64,000 nt of DNA. Source: Desulfomonilaceae bacterium (GTDB lineage Bacteria > Desulfobacterota > Desulfomonilia > Desulfomonilales > Desulfomonilaceae). The translations under genes were made by a program, and so were the position numbers. The stretch covers positions 1 through 64,000 of the forward strand of contig JBAZSD010000008.1 in the NCBI GenBank assembly GCA_041662605.1. Direction: 5' to 3'. Below the pieces are notes generated by a model. The model had not been told where the DNA came from and made no database searches. It saw nothing but the letters and a program-made list of their open reading frames with translations. Shown here piece after piece: positions 44,431 through 53,085 of this stretch; the stretch's first letter is position 1, and every line of letters begins with the position of its first letter.

Positions 44431-45006
44431 CTACACCGAGCCAAAAAGCTTCATATCGAGCATTTCGACGATAGTGTGGCCTATAATCATGTGTGTTTCC
44501 TGAATTCGAGGCGTTATAGAGCCATATACAGCCAAATAATGATCACAGAAACTTTTCATCGGGCTGTCAGGAGCTCCGCCGATACCAATCGTCACGAGAC
44601 CTGATTGCCGGGCGACCGAAAGCGCCTTATTAACATTGGCCGACTTTCCTGACGTGCTTATTCCGATCACCGCGTCGCCTTTTCGTCCCAAGGCCGTAAT
44701 CTGTTTTGCAAAGACATCCTCAAAGGCATAGTCGTTTCCAATAGCAGTCAACACGGATGTATCCGTAGTCAGCGCAAGAGCCGGCAATGGTCTTCGCTCT
44801 ATGCGATAGCGGTTTACGAATTCAGCGGCTATGTGCTGGCAGTCCGCAGCGGACCCGCCGTTGCCGAAAAGCAAAATCTTGTCGCCTCTGTTTATAACTT
44901 TAATAAGTTGATGGACGATTTCGACAATTTGTTCCACGTTATCAGCCAAAAACTTATCCCTGACACGCGCGCTTTCCTGAAAAATGGCCCCAATTTCGTT
45001 TTTCAA
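44431..45006 (-). CDS. gmhA: Phosphoheptose isomerase
   Basis: 191 residues from a TTG start. SIS-domain protein of full length: NVEQIVEIVHQLIKVINRGD, LLFGNGGSAADCQHIAAEFV, ALTTDTSVLTAIGNDY, GISTSGKSANVNKAL and QETHMIIGHTIVEMLD. It converts sedoheptulose-7-phosphate to D-glycero-manno-heptose-7-phosphate, first step of LPS core heptose synthesis; implies an outer membrane with heptose. First gene of the apparent gmhA-Lon-rpoH unit; Lon starts 36 bases after its stop. Divergent from the RNase II operon. Confidence 0.93.
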   Translation of the reverse strand: MKNEIGAIFQESARVRDKFLADNVEQIVEIVHQLIKVINRGDKILLFGNGGSAADCQHIAAEFVNRYRIERRPLPALALTTDTSVLTAIGNDYAFEDVFAKQITALGRKGDAVIGISTSGKSANVNKALSVARQSGLVTIGIGGAPDSPMKSFCDHYLAVYGSITPRIQETHMIIGHTIVEMLDMKLFGSV

Positions 45007-45196
45007 GACTTCTCACGCCCCTTTTGGGTAGAATAAACCAAGCTCCGCCCAAGTTATTATTACTCATTTATCACATAATTCGCCAATATTGCATAAATAA
45101 ATGGGATAACAACCAAAACCGGATCTGCTCGAATTGCTTTTTCCCTCTATCTTTTAGTAGCTTTTTGGCTTATATCTGAAAAGTTAAGAGGCTGAA

Positions 45197-47203
45197 ATGA
45201 TTTTTCAGAAAAACGATATAGTCGATTTTTTTGATGATTCCCGCCTTTCCTGCGCCTTCGTGCTGGATGTCGATGATCGCCGACTACGTGTGCTCAACGA
45301 TCAGGGTAAAGAAATGAATATATCGGCCCATAGGGCGCTAATCAGGGGAAAAGACCCGGACTTTCCCTTGTCTGCGTCCAGAGATCAACAGACGGGTCGA
45401 CTCAAGGAGCTGTGCGTCAGGCGCGATGAGATAAAAAAGACAATCGATCTTAAGGACTTGTGGGAAGTAGTTGGACCAGAGACAAACCACATTTCGATCC
45501 AGGATTTGAGTGAACTATTTTTCGGGCCAAACGACGGTCCTGATTCTCAAGCCGCTTTGGTGAGAGCGATTGTTGAAAATCGGCTTTATTTCAAGATTCG
45601 ACCCGAAGGTGTCGAGGCTGTGCCGCCTGAGAAGGTTGAACAGGAAGAAATCCGCAGGCGAAGAGAGGCCGAACGAGGGATGTTTCTAACCCGATGCTCG
45701 GAGTTTCTGTCCAAATTGAAAACTAATGAGCCAATTGACGTGGCCCAGGCTCCCGCTGGATTGACGGAACTTCTCGAAGAGGCCGCGATACAGGGAACAG
45801 ACTGGATTACCAACAAAAAGGTAAAAGAGATATTTTCACGCGGCGCATTGACGCCGAAATTTGATCCCTTCAAGGTCCTGGTTAAACTTGGGGTATGGTC
45901 CGAAGACGAAAACATCCGATTGAGAGCGGAACACATCGCGACAGAATTTACGAGCGCGGCGCTAGAGGCCGCTGAAATTGTAGCGTCCAAACCCTTGGAT
46001 GACGCTCCCAGGGAGATCTTTGAACACAACGTAGTGACCATTGATTCGGTCGCCACAAGAGACATAGACGATGCTATTTCCTTTAGCGCAGAGGGCGGAA
46101 ACATCACTATCGGTGTCCACATTACTGAAGCCGCGTTTTATGTTGAGCATAATTCCGACCTCGATAAAGAGATCCGGGAACGGGCCGTTTCAATCTACAT
46201 GCCGGACCTTACTCTGCCAATGATACCGACGGTCCTGTCGGAACAGGTGGCCAGTCTGGTGCAGGGTGAATTTCGACCTGCCATAAGCGCCGTAGCAGTG
46301 TTTGACGCTGGCCGCCAGATGATTGAATACCGTATCGTCCGGTCTTTAATAAAGGTTGGCGAAAGACTCTCCTATGAAGAAACGGATCGCCGAATCAAGG
46401 ACCCTGACGCGCCGGAAGCCAGGATGCGAAATATAGCCCTGGCATTGAGACGGCGAAGGATGGAGTCGGGCGCCATAATATTCAAAGATCCTGAACTAAT
46501 CATAAAGGTCAGTGAAGACAAATCCATCGAACTGGCGGTCCGGGAGAGAGAGACAGGATCTCAAATACTGGTTTCAGAGTTCATGATCCTAGCAAACAAT
46601 CTTTTTGCCCAAGCGCTTAAGGATAGTCGACTCCCCTGCGTCTTTCGCAGCCAGCCGCCGCCTCTTGAAAAGATTGAACTGGGCCCGCGATATGATCCAG
46701 TGCTATCTTACCGGTGTAAGAAGGCCCTTTCGCGTGGAAGCCTTGGCCTGTTCCCTGAACCTCATTCTACTCTCGGCCTGAATGTGTACACCACTGCGAC
46801 ATCACCGCTGAGGAGATATACCGACCTGCTTACACAGAGGCAGTTGGCGGCTATGCTCGATGAACGTCTTCGACCAATTGACGCTGACACTATGGACAGG
46901 CTCCTTTCTGAAATATCTTACAAATTGGAGAGAGCGTCCACTGTTGAAAGGGAACGTCACCGTTATTATCTATTAAAATATATGGAACTGAAGAAGGGCG
47001 AAGAGTTCGAAGTGATTGTGCTCAATCGTTTTCCCAGATTTTATCTTGTACAGCTTGAGTCATTGGGCTGTAACACTGTGCTCCATACCCCTCCGGGTGT
47101 GTCTCTGAATCCTTATGACCGGGCGCTGGCCAGAGTGGAAAAGGTAAATCCGCGAGAGGATCGCTTAACGTTTTCGCTCGTTCGAGTTCTTCCACATATT
47201 TAG
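45197..47203 (+). CDS. RNase II/R-family exoribonuclease
   Basis: 668 residues. An N-terminal non-conserved part (about 1-270) with RNA-binding features precedes the RNB domain, which starts near NVVTIDSVATRDIDDAIS (the two Asp pairs bind Mg2+), with YMPDLTLPMIPTVLSEQVAS, LVQGEFRPAISAVAVFD and TSPLRRYTDLLTQRQLAAML. A short S1-like end (about 590-668) follows. It degrades single-stranded RNA 3' to 5'. Shorter than E. coli RNase R and lacking its basic tail; resembles the Deltaproteobacterial RNB form. First gene of a four-gene operon with Nudix, FmdE-like and metallo-beta-lactamase genes. Confidence 0.88.
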   Translation: MIFQKNDIVDFFDDSRLSCAFVLDVDDRRLRVLNDQGKEMNISAHRALIRGKDPDFPLSASRDQQTGRLKELCVRRDEIKKTIDLKDLWEVVGPETNHISIQDLSELFFGPNDGPDSQAALVRAIVENRLYFKIRPEGVEAVPPEKVEQEEIRRRREAERGMFLTRCSEFLSKLKTNEPIDVAQAPAGLTELLEEAAIQGTDWITNKKVKEIFSRGALTPKFDPFKVLVKLGVWSEDENIRLRAEHIATEFTSAALEAAEIVASKPLDDAPREIFEHNVVTIDSVATRDIDDAISFSAEGGNITIGVHITEAAFYVEHNSDLDKEIRERAVSIYMPDLTLPMIPTVLSEQVASLVQGEFRPAISAVAVFDAGRQMIEYRIVRSLIKVGERLSYEETDRRIKDPDAPEARMRNIALALRRRRMESGAIIFKDPELIIKVSEDKSIELAVRERETGSQILVSEFMILANNLFAQALKDSRLPCVFRSQPPPLEKIELGPRYDPVLSYRCKKALSRGSLGLFPEPHSTLGLNVYTTATSPLRRYTDLLTQRQLAAMLDERLRPIDADTMDRLLSEISYKLERASTVERERHRYYLLKYMELKKGEEFEVIVLNRFPRFYLVQLESLGCNTVLHTPPGVSLNPYDRALARVEKVNPREDRLTFSLVRVLPHI

Positions 47204-47223
47204 CGTATGACACTTTATAATTA

Positions 47224-47865
47224 TTGGGTTGGACTACTTATTTGTCAGATAAAAAATTACTGAGACACACTAGCCTTGTGGGATTTGAACAAAGCCTTCT
47301 CAGAGCGAGACGCCTCAACCCCAAGAAAACTTTTCCGTCGAATGGATTGATTACTGCAGCCGTGCTGGCCCCCATTTTTCAAAAGAACGGCTCCCTGCAT
47401 GTTTTGCTTACGCAAAGATCTGAAATGGTGGAACATCATAGAGGCGAGATTTCCTTCCCTGGCGGTAAACTCGATCCTTCGGACCCTGATCTCAGGTCGT
47501 GCGCCCTCCGCGAAACCCACGAAGAAATTGGAATACCGCCCGATGATGTGAAAGTCATAGGGGAACTCGACGATTTTTACACGGTAGCGACAAAATTCCA
47601 CGTCGTGCCATTTGTGGGGGTGGTCCCCTACCCTTATAAACTGAGTCTCAGTTCCAGGGAAATAGCGGCTATTGTCGCCCCGCCTCTCGAGATCTTTTTC
47701 GATCCGTCGAGGCGGAGTGAGGACACATTGATTTTCCGAGGCGAACCTGTCACCGTGGTTTCCTATAGATGGGAAGGCCACAATATATGGGGAGCCACAG
47801 CAAGGATTCTCCAACACCTCGTCGAGTTGATAGAATCAGGGGAGAACGAACATGAACTCAATTGA
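47224..47865 (+). CDS. Nudix hydrolase, CoA pyrophosphatase type
   Basis: 213 residues from TTG 47224; no strong ribosome binding site, and TTG 47242 is possible. The UPF0035 CoA motif LLTQRSEMVEHHRGEISFPG precedes a Nudix box (GGKLDPSDPDLRSCALRETH, EEIG), giving a NudL/YeaB-type enzyme that cleaves CoA to 3',5'-ADP and phosphopantetheine. The C-terminal part (YRWEGHNIWGATARILQHLV) is typical. Starts 20 bases after the RNase gene and overlaps the FmdE gene by 14 bases. Confidence 0.87.
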   Translation: MGWTTYLSDKKLLRHTSLVGFEQSLLRARRLNPKKTFPSNGLITAAVLAPIFQKNGSLHVLLTQRSEMVEHHRGEISFPGGKLDPSDPDLRSCALRETHEEIGIPPDDVKVIGELDDFYTVATKFHVVPFVGVVPYPYKLSLSSREIAAIVAPPLEIFFDPSRRSEDTLIFRGEPVTVVSYRWEGHNIWGATARILQHLVELIESGENEHELN

Positions 47866-48445
47866 TGGTTATCCGGATGATTTCACAACAGCGGCGGAAT
47901 TTCATGGGCACGTCTGCCCGGGTCTGGCGATAGGGTATGCGGCTGTAAAGGCTGCGTCAGGGGTGATCGGAACATCCTCATCCGAAGACGAAGAATTAGT
48001 ATGTATTGTTGAGAATAACTCCTGCTCCGTTGACGCGGTGCAGGTCCTTCTCGGGTGCACTTTTGGCAAGGGAAATCTGATTTTTCGCGACTGGGGAAAG
48101 CAGGTTTTCACTTTCTATGACCGGGAATCGGGAAAGGCGGTTCGGGTCGCTTTGCGAGAGTCCTCTCCCAATCGCGAGAAAATTCATAAATTGAGGAAAA
48201 AGATTGAGGGCGCCCAAGCGACTGATGAGGATAAAAATGAAATGCAAAGGCTTAGGAATGAGTACATTGAAGCCCTAATATCCGAACCGGCCAAGTTCTT
48301 CGACGTAAAAGAAATTTCAATGGCTCCTCCTGAGATGGCTCAAATAGTGGAAACCGCTCCTTGCGCTGTTTGCGGGGAACAGACGATGATTTCTAGGATG
48401 ATCAAACGTGGCGAATCCATGGTGTGTAAAGGCTGCGCAAAATGA
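47852..48445 (+). CDS. FmdE-family protein with C-terminal zinc ribbon
   Basis: 197 residues, GGGGAG upstream. The FmdE domain (FHGHVCPGLAIGYAAVKAAS, IVENNSCSVDAVQVLLGCTF, GKGNLIFRDWGKQVFTFYDR) with conserved Cys and His residues is followed by a C-terminal zinc ribbon (CAVCGEQTMISRM … CKGC). FmdE is named from the molybdenum formylmethanofuran dehydrogenase operon but is found in many anaerobes without that enzyme; its role is unsettled and metal or pterin handling has been proposed. A charged coiled stretch (RKKIEGAQATDEDKNEMQRL) lies between the domains. It overlaps both neighbours. Confidence 0.88.
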   Translation: MNSIDGYPDDFTTAAEFHGHVCPGLAIGYAAVKAASGVIGTSSSEDEELVCIVENNSCSVDAVQVLLGCTFGKGNLIFRDWGKQVFTFYDRESGKAVRVALRESSPNREKIHKLRKKIEGAQATDEDKNEMQRLRNEYIEALISEPAKFFDVKEISMAPPEMAQIVETAPCAVCGEQTMISRMIKRGESMVCKGCAK

Positions 48446-49104
48446 AAATCGCCGACAATTTCTATATCTATCTTTGGAACAACCCAAGAGAGAACAACTG
48501 TAACAGTTACGTGATAGATGGTAAGGTTCCAGTCCTGATCGATCCCGGACTGGAAAACTACGTTGACAATCTTTTCGACCGCATGAAGGAAGACGGCTTT
48601 GATTCAAGCAGGATACAGGCAGTTATCGGGACACATTGCCACCCGGATCATTTCACAGGCGCTGGCAAATTCTCCGGTTCCAAGGTCAAAATAGCTCTTT
48701 CCAGGGAAGAGGAAAAGTTCATGATCGATGAGGGATCGAAGTGGTACGCGTCCCAGAATAAACAGGCCCCTGAAACCCCGGTTAATTTTTATCTGAAAGA
48801 GGGCGATTTAAAACTGGGCAAGCATGAATTTGAGATCTTCATCACGCCGGGTCACAGCCCTGGGAGCCTTTGTCTTTACTGGACAAAGTTTAAGACCCTG
48901 ATCTGTGGTGATGTAATTTTCCGAGGCAGCATAGGCAGGGTGGATCTACCGGGCGGTAATGGCCGACAGCTCAAGGAGAGTGTGGAAAGACTCTCAAAGC
49001 TCAAGATTGATTTGATTCTGCCAGGTCACGGTCCGGCAATACAGGGCGCAGCGAATGTTCAGGCCAATTTTCAGATGATAAAAAGTTATTTTAGGTCCAT
49101 CTGA
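48442..49104 (+). CDS. Metallo-beta-lactamase fold hydrolase
   Basis: 220 residues; the ATG lies in the ATGA overlap with the FmdE stop. GTHCHPDHFTGAG (H65, H67, D69, H70), TPGHSPGSLCLYW, LICGDVIFRGSIGRVDLPGG and LILPGHGPAIQGA give the full set of metal ligands of a glyoxalase II/MBL-fold hydrolase. In the first motif the middle residue is Cys (HCHPDH), as in several anaerobe members. Tight coupling to the FmdE gene suggests a linked function, but the substrate is unknown. Confidence 0.87.
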   Translation: MKIADNFYIYLWNNPRENNCNSYVIDGKVPVLIDPGLENYVDNLFDRMKEDGFDSSRIQAVIGTHCHPDHFTGAGKFSGSKVKIALSREEEKFMIDEGSKWYASQNKQAPETPVNFYLKEGDLKLGKHEFEIFITPGHSPGSLCLYWTKFKTLICGDVIFRGSIGRVDLPGGNGRQLKESVERLSKLKIDLILPGHGPAIQGAANVQANFQMIKSYFRSI

Positions 49105-49369
49105 GCGCGCTACATTAATTTAATTAATGATTATCAGATGTTGGCATATCCACTTCGCTTGCGCGGCCGTCTCTGACCCAATAGGGTACTTATGACTGTA
49201 AAAAAGGCGCCAATTATTTTCCCGCATGTTCAAAAATTCGGCAGGCGCCGCTGGTTTTTTGGACCATATCAAAACCTATTATATCAGCAAGTTATGATTT
49301 ATGGCTTTTTAGTGTTCAAATATTTGGACAAAGCGGCTGATTCCAGGCTGTTCTATAAACATAAAATAA

Positions 49370-49398
49370 TTGAAAGGAAATGATGACAAGCGTATAAT
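49370..49398 (+). promoter_or_regulatory. Sigma70-type promoter
   Basis: TTGAAA (49370-49375) and a perfect TATAAT (49393-49398) with a 17-base spacer. A start near 49405 would give a ~118-base RNA ending at the terminator at 49522. Confidence 0.6.
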
Positions 49399-49439
49399 AT
49401 AAATACTGATATGGGTTATTATCTACAAGATTTTAATTT

Positions 49440-49455
49440 TGGCACGCCAGTTGCT
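49440..49455 (+). promoter_or_regulatory. Sigma54-type promoter
   Basis: TGGCAC, five bases, TTGCT: matches the -24/-12 consensus (TGGCAC-N5-TTGCW) fully. Predicted start near 49466. No enhancer-binding-protein gene is adjacent. Confidence 0.6.
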
Positions 49456-49463
49456 TTAATAAT

Positions 49464-49522
49464 GGATAAGAAAATAATCTTTTCCTCCTACGCCAACTGC
49501 AGTGTCAGTTGGTATTTTTTTT
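49464..49522 (+). ncRNA. Candidate small RNA or attenuated leader
   Basis: The sequence expected from the sigma54 promoter folds into two hairpins. The first is GGA-U-AAGA with UCUU-U-UCC (one U-U mismatch, 6-base loop, 49464-49485), followed by the unpaired CCUCCUACG stretch partly in its end. The second is the terminator CCAACTG/CAGTTGG with eight T. A CCTCC (49484-49488) could pair with ribosome binding sites. It could be a ~57-base small RNA, a longer one from the upstream sigma70 promoter, or a terminating leader of the FG-GAP gene that starts at 49545. Confidence 0.4.
49493..49522 (+). terminator. Strong rho-independent terminator
   Basis: CCAACTG and CAGTTGG (7 bp, 6-base loop) followed by TA and eight T (49515-49522). 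It lies just before the FG-GAP gene and therefore ends a short upstream transcript. Confidence 0.8.
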
Positions 49523-49544
49523 GGTAAGCATTGAAAATAATGTG

Positions 49545-51128
49545 ATGAATCGAGCTACCGCTTCGAGACTCATCTTCTGGCTTCTGCTGATCATTCTCAC
49601 ACTTTACCCATCTTTGGGTTCTGCTGGTGAGAATTCGGAAAACCCTCGTTCCACTAGGATTCTTATTCTGCCATTCAGCCTGTCGCCGGTATCACAACAG
49701 GATAAAGAGCTAGTATCATTTGGGGATCACGCCACTGAAACAGTCAAGTCGACGGTTGAGTCTATGGGCCGCTCCGCAAGCGCAATTCCTCTCGCGTCTT
49801 GTGAAAAATTTCTCACAAATGGGACCAATTCAATTGATGACAAAAGCGCTGTCGATCTTGCCCGCAAACTGGACGCGGATATGGCGATTTTCGGATTCCT
49901 GTCCCGGGAACATGGTCGGTACCGGATACGGGGGATGATGTGGGACATGAAAACTAACAGACCATGCGTGTCCACTGATGTCACGGTGGAGAATATTCAT
50001 TCTCTGTCAGGGGCTCTCAATGTTTTCTCCAACGCTATTAACAGGCGCTTGACTGGAGCCCCAAAACTCGAGTTTTACAAATCGGAAGGCATGTCTACAG
50101 TCACCGCGCAGCCGGGCCGCAATCCTGCTCTCGTGAATATGCCCAGCAGATCAGCGCAATCCTCCGCGCCATGGAGAAGTCCCGAGATTTCAGTGGGGAT
50201 TTCTTCTGTAACCATCGCTGATTTGGACGGGGACGGCAAGAATGAGACGGTGTTTCTTGATGAAAACGGTTTGACAATCAGTAGGTTCGACGATGGAGGG
50301 CTTAAACCGCTTACCAGATACTCCCAGGGTCCTGCGATTTATGTGAGCGCCGAAGCGAAGGATCTCGATGGGGACGGTGTCGCGGAGTTGATATTATGTT
50401 ATCGAACCTTATCAGGGTTTGAGTCTGCGATTATTCAGTACAAGGGGATGAACCTGACTGTCGCTGATAAGCTCCAGGACGTAATACTCAAGGTAATATC
50501 GGAACCTGTCGATGAAAAAGAAAAGGAGATACTTGTAGGACAAAGGATTGATTCCTCGAACATTTTCAGTGGCCGGGAAGAGCAATATGAGTTCAGGCAA
50601 GGGAAGCTTCAGAAGGTTGGTGACATTAGCCTGCCACCGGGAACTTTTTTGTTGAGTTACGCTTCGGGCAGATTTGGGGCAGATAACCAGTTCCTCAGGA
50701 TAATTTTGAATCAGGATCAGCGTCTGATGGCCTTTGACCAGGAGAACAGGCTGCTTGCGATCAAACCGGACCGGCTTTACGGATTGAGGAGACGTATCAG
50801 ACTATACAGACAGGGCCAATCGCCGCTCGACATCGCGATGCCGGGACGGATACTTATCAGCAACGCTCAGGGAATGGGCAAGAACGAAATTCTTGTCATT
50901 CAACAGTCAGAAGCCGGCTCAGCGGTGGAGGCTTTGGGTTGGAACGGCAAGGAGTTTCTCGAAAACTGGCGAACTGTCACTAGCCCTGGTATCATTTCGG
51001 ACTACCTGATAGCTGATTTTAAGAATGACGGCGCAAATTCGCTTGTGCTGGCGCTTGTTAACCCCATGTTTTTTCAGAGTATCACGGGATACCGTAGCAT
51101 TGTGTTCGCTTATGACATGTCGATGTGA
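49545..51128 (+). CDS. Exported FG-GAP/VCBS-repeat protein
   Basis: 527 residues from ATG 49545 with no clear ribosome binding site; the frame is open to 49509 inside the terminator. A signal peptide (hydrophobic 9-26, ending SLGSAGEN) leads into a domain with ILILPFSLSPVS and DMAIFGFLSREHGRYRIRGM, like TolB-N/CsgG-type periplasmic domains. ADLDGDGKNETVFLDENG and AKDLDGDGVAELILCY are FG-GAP/VCBS calcium-binding loops of a beta-propeller. Ligand unknown. The weak start and the preceding terminator suggest low or regulated expression. Confidence 0.75.
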   Translation: MNRATASRLIFWLLLIILTLYPSLGSAGENSENPRSTRILILPFSLSPVSQQDKELVSFGDHATETVKSTVESMGRSASAIPLASCEKFLTNGTNSIDDKSAVDLARKLDADMAIFGFLSREHGRYRIRGMMWDMKTNRPCVSTDVTVENIHSLSGALNVFSNAINRRLTGAPKLEFYKSEGMSTVTAQPGRNPALVNMPSRSAQSSAPWRSPEISVGISSVTIADLDGDGKNETVFLDENGLTISRFDDGGLKPLTRYSQGPAIYVSAEAKDLDGDGVAELILCYRTLSGFESAIIQYKGMNLTVADKLQDVILKVISEPVDEKEKEILVGQRIDSSNIFSGREEQYEFRQGKLQKVGDISLPPGTFLLSYASGRFGADNQFLRIILNQDQRLMAFDQENRLLAIKPDRLYGLRRRIRLYRQGQSPLDIAMPGRILISNAQGMGKNEILVIQQSEAGSAVEALGWNGKEFLENWRTVTSPGIISDYLIADFKNDGANSLVLALVNPMFFQSITGYRSIVFAYDMSM

Positions 51129-51152
51129 TGATCAATCTTCCTGGAAACCTCT

Positions 51153-51914
51153 CTACTGCGCCAAGCCCTTGAACCAATAAAACAACCTTCCATAATACTC
51201 ATGTAGGGCTATCTCGGAATCGTTCAACCAATCAGCCTTTGGAAGACACAATTCATACAGTGGTGGAGTCGTTGTTTCCCTGAAATCGCACGGGCAGGCG
51301 ATCGGTTTCATTCCCCGACCCCGAAACATGCTCATCGCCCTCGGAATATGGGTAGCGGATGTCACAAGGGCGAAAGGACGAGTCCCGACAATCGGTTCAA
51401 ACAGCCTGGCTTCATCGTCGGTATCCAGGGCCCTCGTCTCCAGAATTATCGCGTTCTCTGGGACACCTAGCCACTCAGGCAGAACCGCCATCGCGTCTGC
51501 ATAGCTAACCGCGCCCCCTGACAGTACGAGCTTGGAGTTTGGTATCTCGCGCCATAATCGCCATCCTTCCAATAGCCTCAGTACGGACCGATCCCATCGG
51601 TCAGCCGGGCTTTTATCGGGTTTCACGGCAGTTCCCCCGAGTACAACGATAAATTTTATTCCAGCGTCCCGCAATTTCGCTGGATCGACGTAAGGACCTG
51701 CCTCGTCTTCCAACGCCTTCACCAAAGTATGTCCAGTCCATCCAAGTGAAAAAACGAACAACGTCAAACCAGCCAGCGCAAACAGTAGCCTGGCGGCGCG
51801 TCTTCGATGATTCCAGGAAAGTATAAGAGCCACGACTACCAGGATAAATGTTAGCCCGATTGGATAGATCGCTGCGCTCATGATTTTCTTACTGACGAAC
51901 CAAAAATAGATCAT
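51153..51914 (-). CDS. SanA/ElyC/YdcF-family (DUF218) membrane protein
   Basis: 253 residues. ATG 51914 is preferred because it aligns with the start of E. coli ElyC; a TTG four codons earlier is open. Two N-terminal membrane helices precede the DUF218 domain: FIVVLGGTAVKPD, RSVLRLLEGWRLWREIPNSK, LVLSGGAVSYADAM and FALVTSATHIPRAMSMF. ElyC in E. coli acts in envelope biogenesis through the lipid carrier. Convergent with the FG-GAP gene and divergent from the CpsB gene. Precise biochemical role unknown. Confidence 0.85.
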   Translation of the reverse strand: MIYFWFVSKKIMSAAIYPIGLTFILVVVALILSWNHRRRAARLLFALAGLTLFVFSLGWTGHTLVKALEDEAGPYVDPAKLRDAGIKFIVVLGGTAVKPDKSPADRWDRSVLRLLEGWRLWREIPNSKLVLSGGAVSYADAMAVLPEWLGVPENAIILETRALDTDDEARLFEPIVGTRPFALVTSATHIPRAMSMFRGRGMKPIACPCDFRETTTPPLYELCLPKADWLNDSEIALHEYYGRLFYWFKGLAQ

Positions 51915-52039
51915 GTTATATGACAACCACGTAAGTTCTTTGCCGGCAGTTACGGCTTGCGCCTGGAACCCCCTTGAACTTTTTTACTTTCAAGACTAGA
52001 GTAACTCAAGTAATTTGCTCCAGACAAGATTAAGTTTAC

Positions 52040-52831
52040 ATGATAGATTTGCATAACCATATACTTCCTGGGATAGATGACGGAGCGACAGATATTAACG
52101 AGGCCTTGGAGATGGCCCGCATCGCAGTTGAGGAAGGCTTTTCGGGGATAGTCGCCACACCTCATTTTGGTAGTGGGCAGTTCACTAGCGACGTCAATGA
52201 GGTCAGGAGACGCGTGCTTGAACTCAATGATAAACTCGCGTCGGTTGATGTAAATCTGACCATCTATCCAGGCATGGAAGCTCGTCTGACCGCTGATGTT
52301 CTGAACTCCCTATCGAATGGTACCGTAATCTCTTTGAATGACAGTCAGTATATACTTCTTGAGTTGCCACCTCTTCAGGTCCCGGCGGGTTTTGAAAACT
52401 TTGTGCGCATGATGATAAATTCCGGTCGAAAGATAGTCCTGGCTCACCCGGAAAAGAACGTGGAATTACAGACTTATCCAGACACGATTTATAAACTCGT
52501 CACAATGTTCAGACCTGGGGATTTGTTAGTTCAAATTACTGCGGACAGTATCACAGGTGACGCCGGGCTTCGCGCTCTGTCAACTTCGAAGTGGCTACTG
52601 GAGAACGGTTTGGCGCATATACTCGCCACTGACGCTCATTCTCCGATTCACCGGGCCCCTAGAATGCGGAACGCTTTTGAACTGGTTTCTTCACTGGTAG
52701 GACGAGAAAAAACTATTAAGATGACAACGGACTGGCCTAGAAACATTATTCAAAATGAAGACGTCGTCTGCTCTCATCCTCGGAAAAAGCCCGAGAAACG
52801 CAAACGATTCTTTGGCCTATTTGGAAAGTGA
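52040..52831 (+). CDS. CpsB/CapC/YwqE-type PHP-domain tyrosine phosphatase
   Basis: 263 residues. IDLHNHILPGIDDGA (metal ligands H-x-H), ATPHFGSGQFTSD, LAHPEKNV and LATDAHSPIHRAPRM match the PHP-type tyrosine phosphatases that dephosphorylate capsule kinases (CpsD, Wzc type) in Gram-positives and some Deltaproteobacteria. The basic tail (PRKKPEKRKRFFGLFG) is unusual and may help membrane contact. The cognate tyrosine kinase is not in the window, and the Wzz-like protein at 39.5 kb lacks a kinase domain. Confidence 0.85.
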   Translation: MIDLHNHILPGIDDGATDINEALEMARIAVEEGFSGIVATPHFGSGQFTSDVNEVRRRVLELNDKLASVDVNLTIYPGMEARLTADVLNSLSNGTVISLNDSQYILLELPPLQVPAGFENFVRMMINSGRKIVLAHPEKNVELQTYPDTIYKLVTMFRPGDLLVQITADSITGDAGLRALSTSKWLLENGLAHILATDAHSPIHRAPRMRNAFELVSSLVGREKTIKMTTDWPRNIIQNEDVVCSHPRKKPEKRKRFFGLFGK

Positions 52832-52935
52832 GTTCTTGAGTGCAGCAACTCCTTGTTATCAATGAGATTTATCGTCAACAACCAGGCCTTTCTCCTCGGC
52901 TCACACTTTTTTTCACTCACTTGTCTAAAAAAAGC

Positions 52936-52962
52936 TTGCATTGAACTCAGCGTTGTTATAAT
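52936..52962 (+). promoter_or_regulatory. Weak sigma70-type promoter upstream of the RmlC-like remnant
   Basis: Perfect TATAAT (52957-52962) with TTGCAT at 52936-52941, spacer only 15. A leader with two small hairpins follows. Confidence 0.3.
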
Positions 52963-53085
52963 GAGAGTCAAAACCGAGACAAATTTGATCTCGGGGGGCT
53001 TAGCCAGGTAAAGGCGCGCATTGGCGGCGGTTTTCAAAGAAACCGTTCAATATCGGCCTGATTTGGTTCAAGGAAGGAATAATCC

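Larger units (their letters stand above)
49105..49544. other. Intergenic stretch with promoters and terminator
   Basis: 440 bases. A 63-codon frame at 49192-49383 (TTC-rich, ending in basic residues) has only a poor AGGG upstream and is not called as a gene. From 49370 to 49522 there are two promoters and a terminator, described separately as a candidate small RNA or attenuated leader. Confidence 0.5.

Noticed and set aside
49192..49383. 63-codon plus-strand frame
   Set aside because: Only a poor AGGG upstream and no recognisable pattern; overlaps the -35 box of a good promoter.
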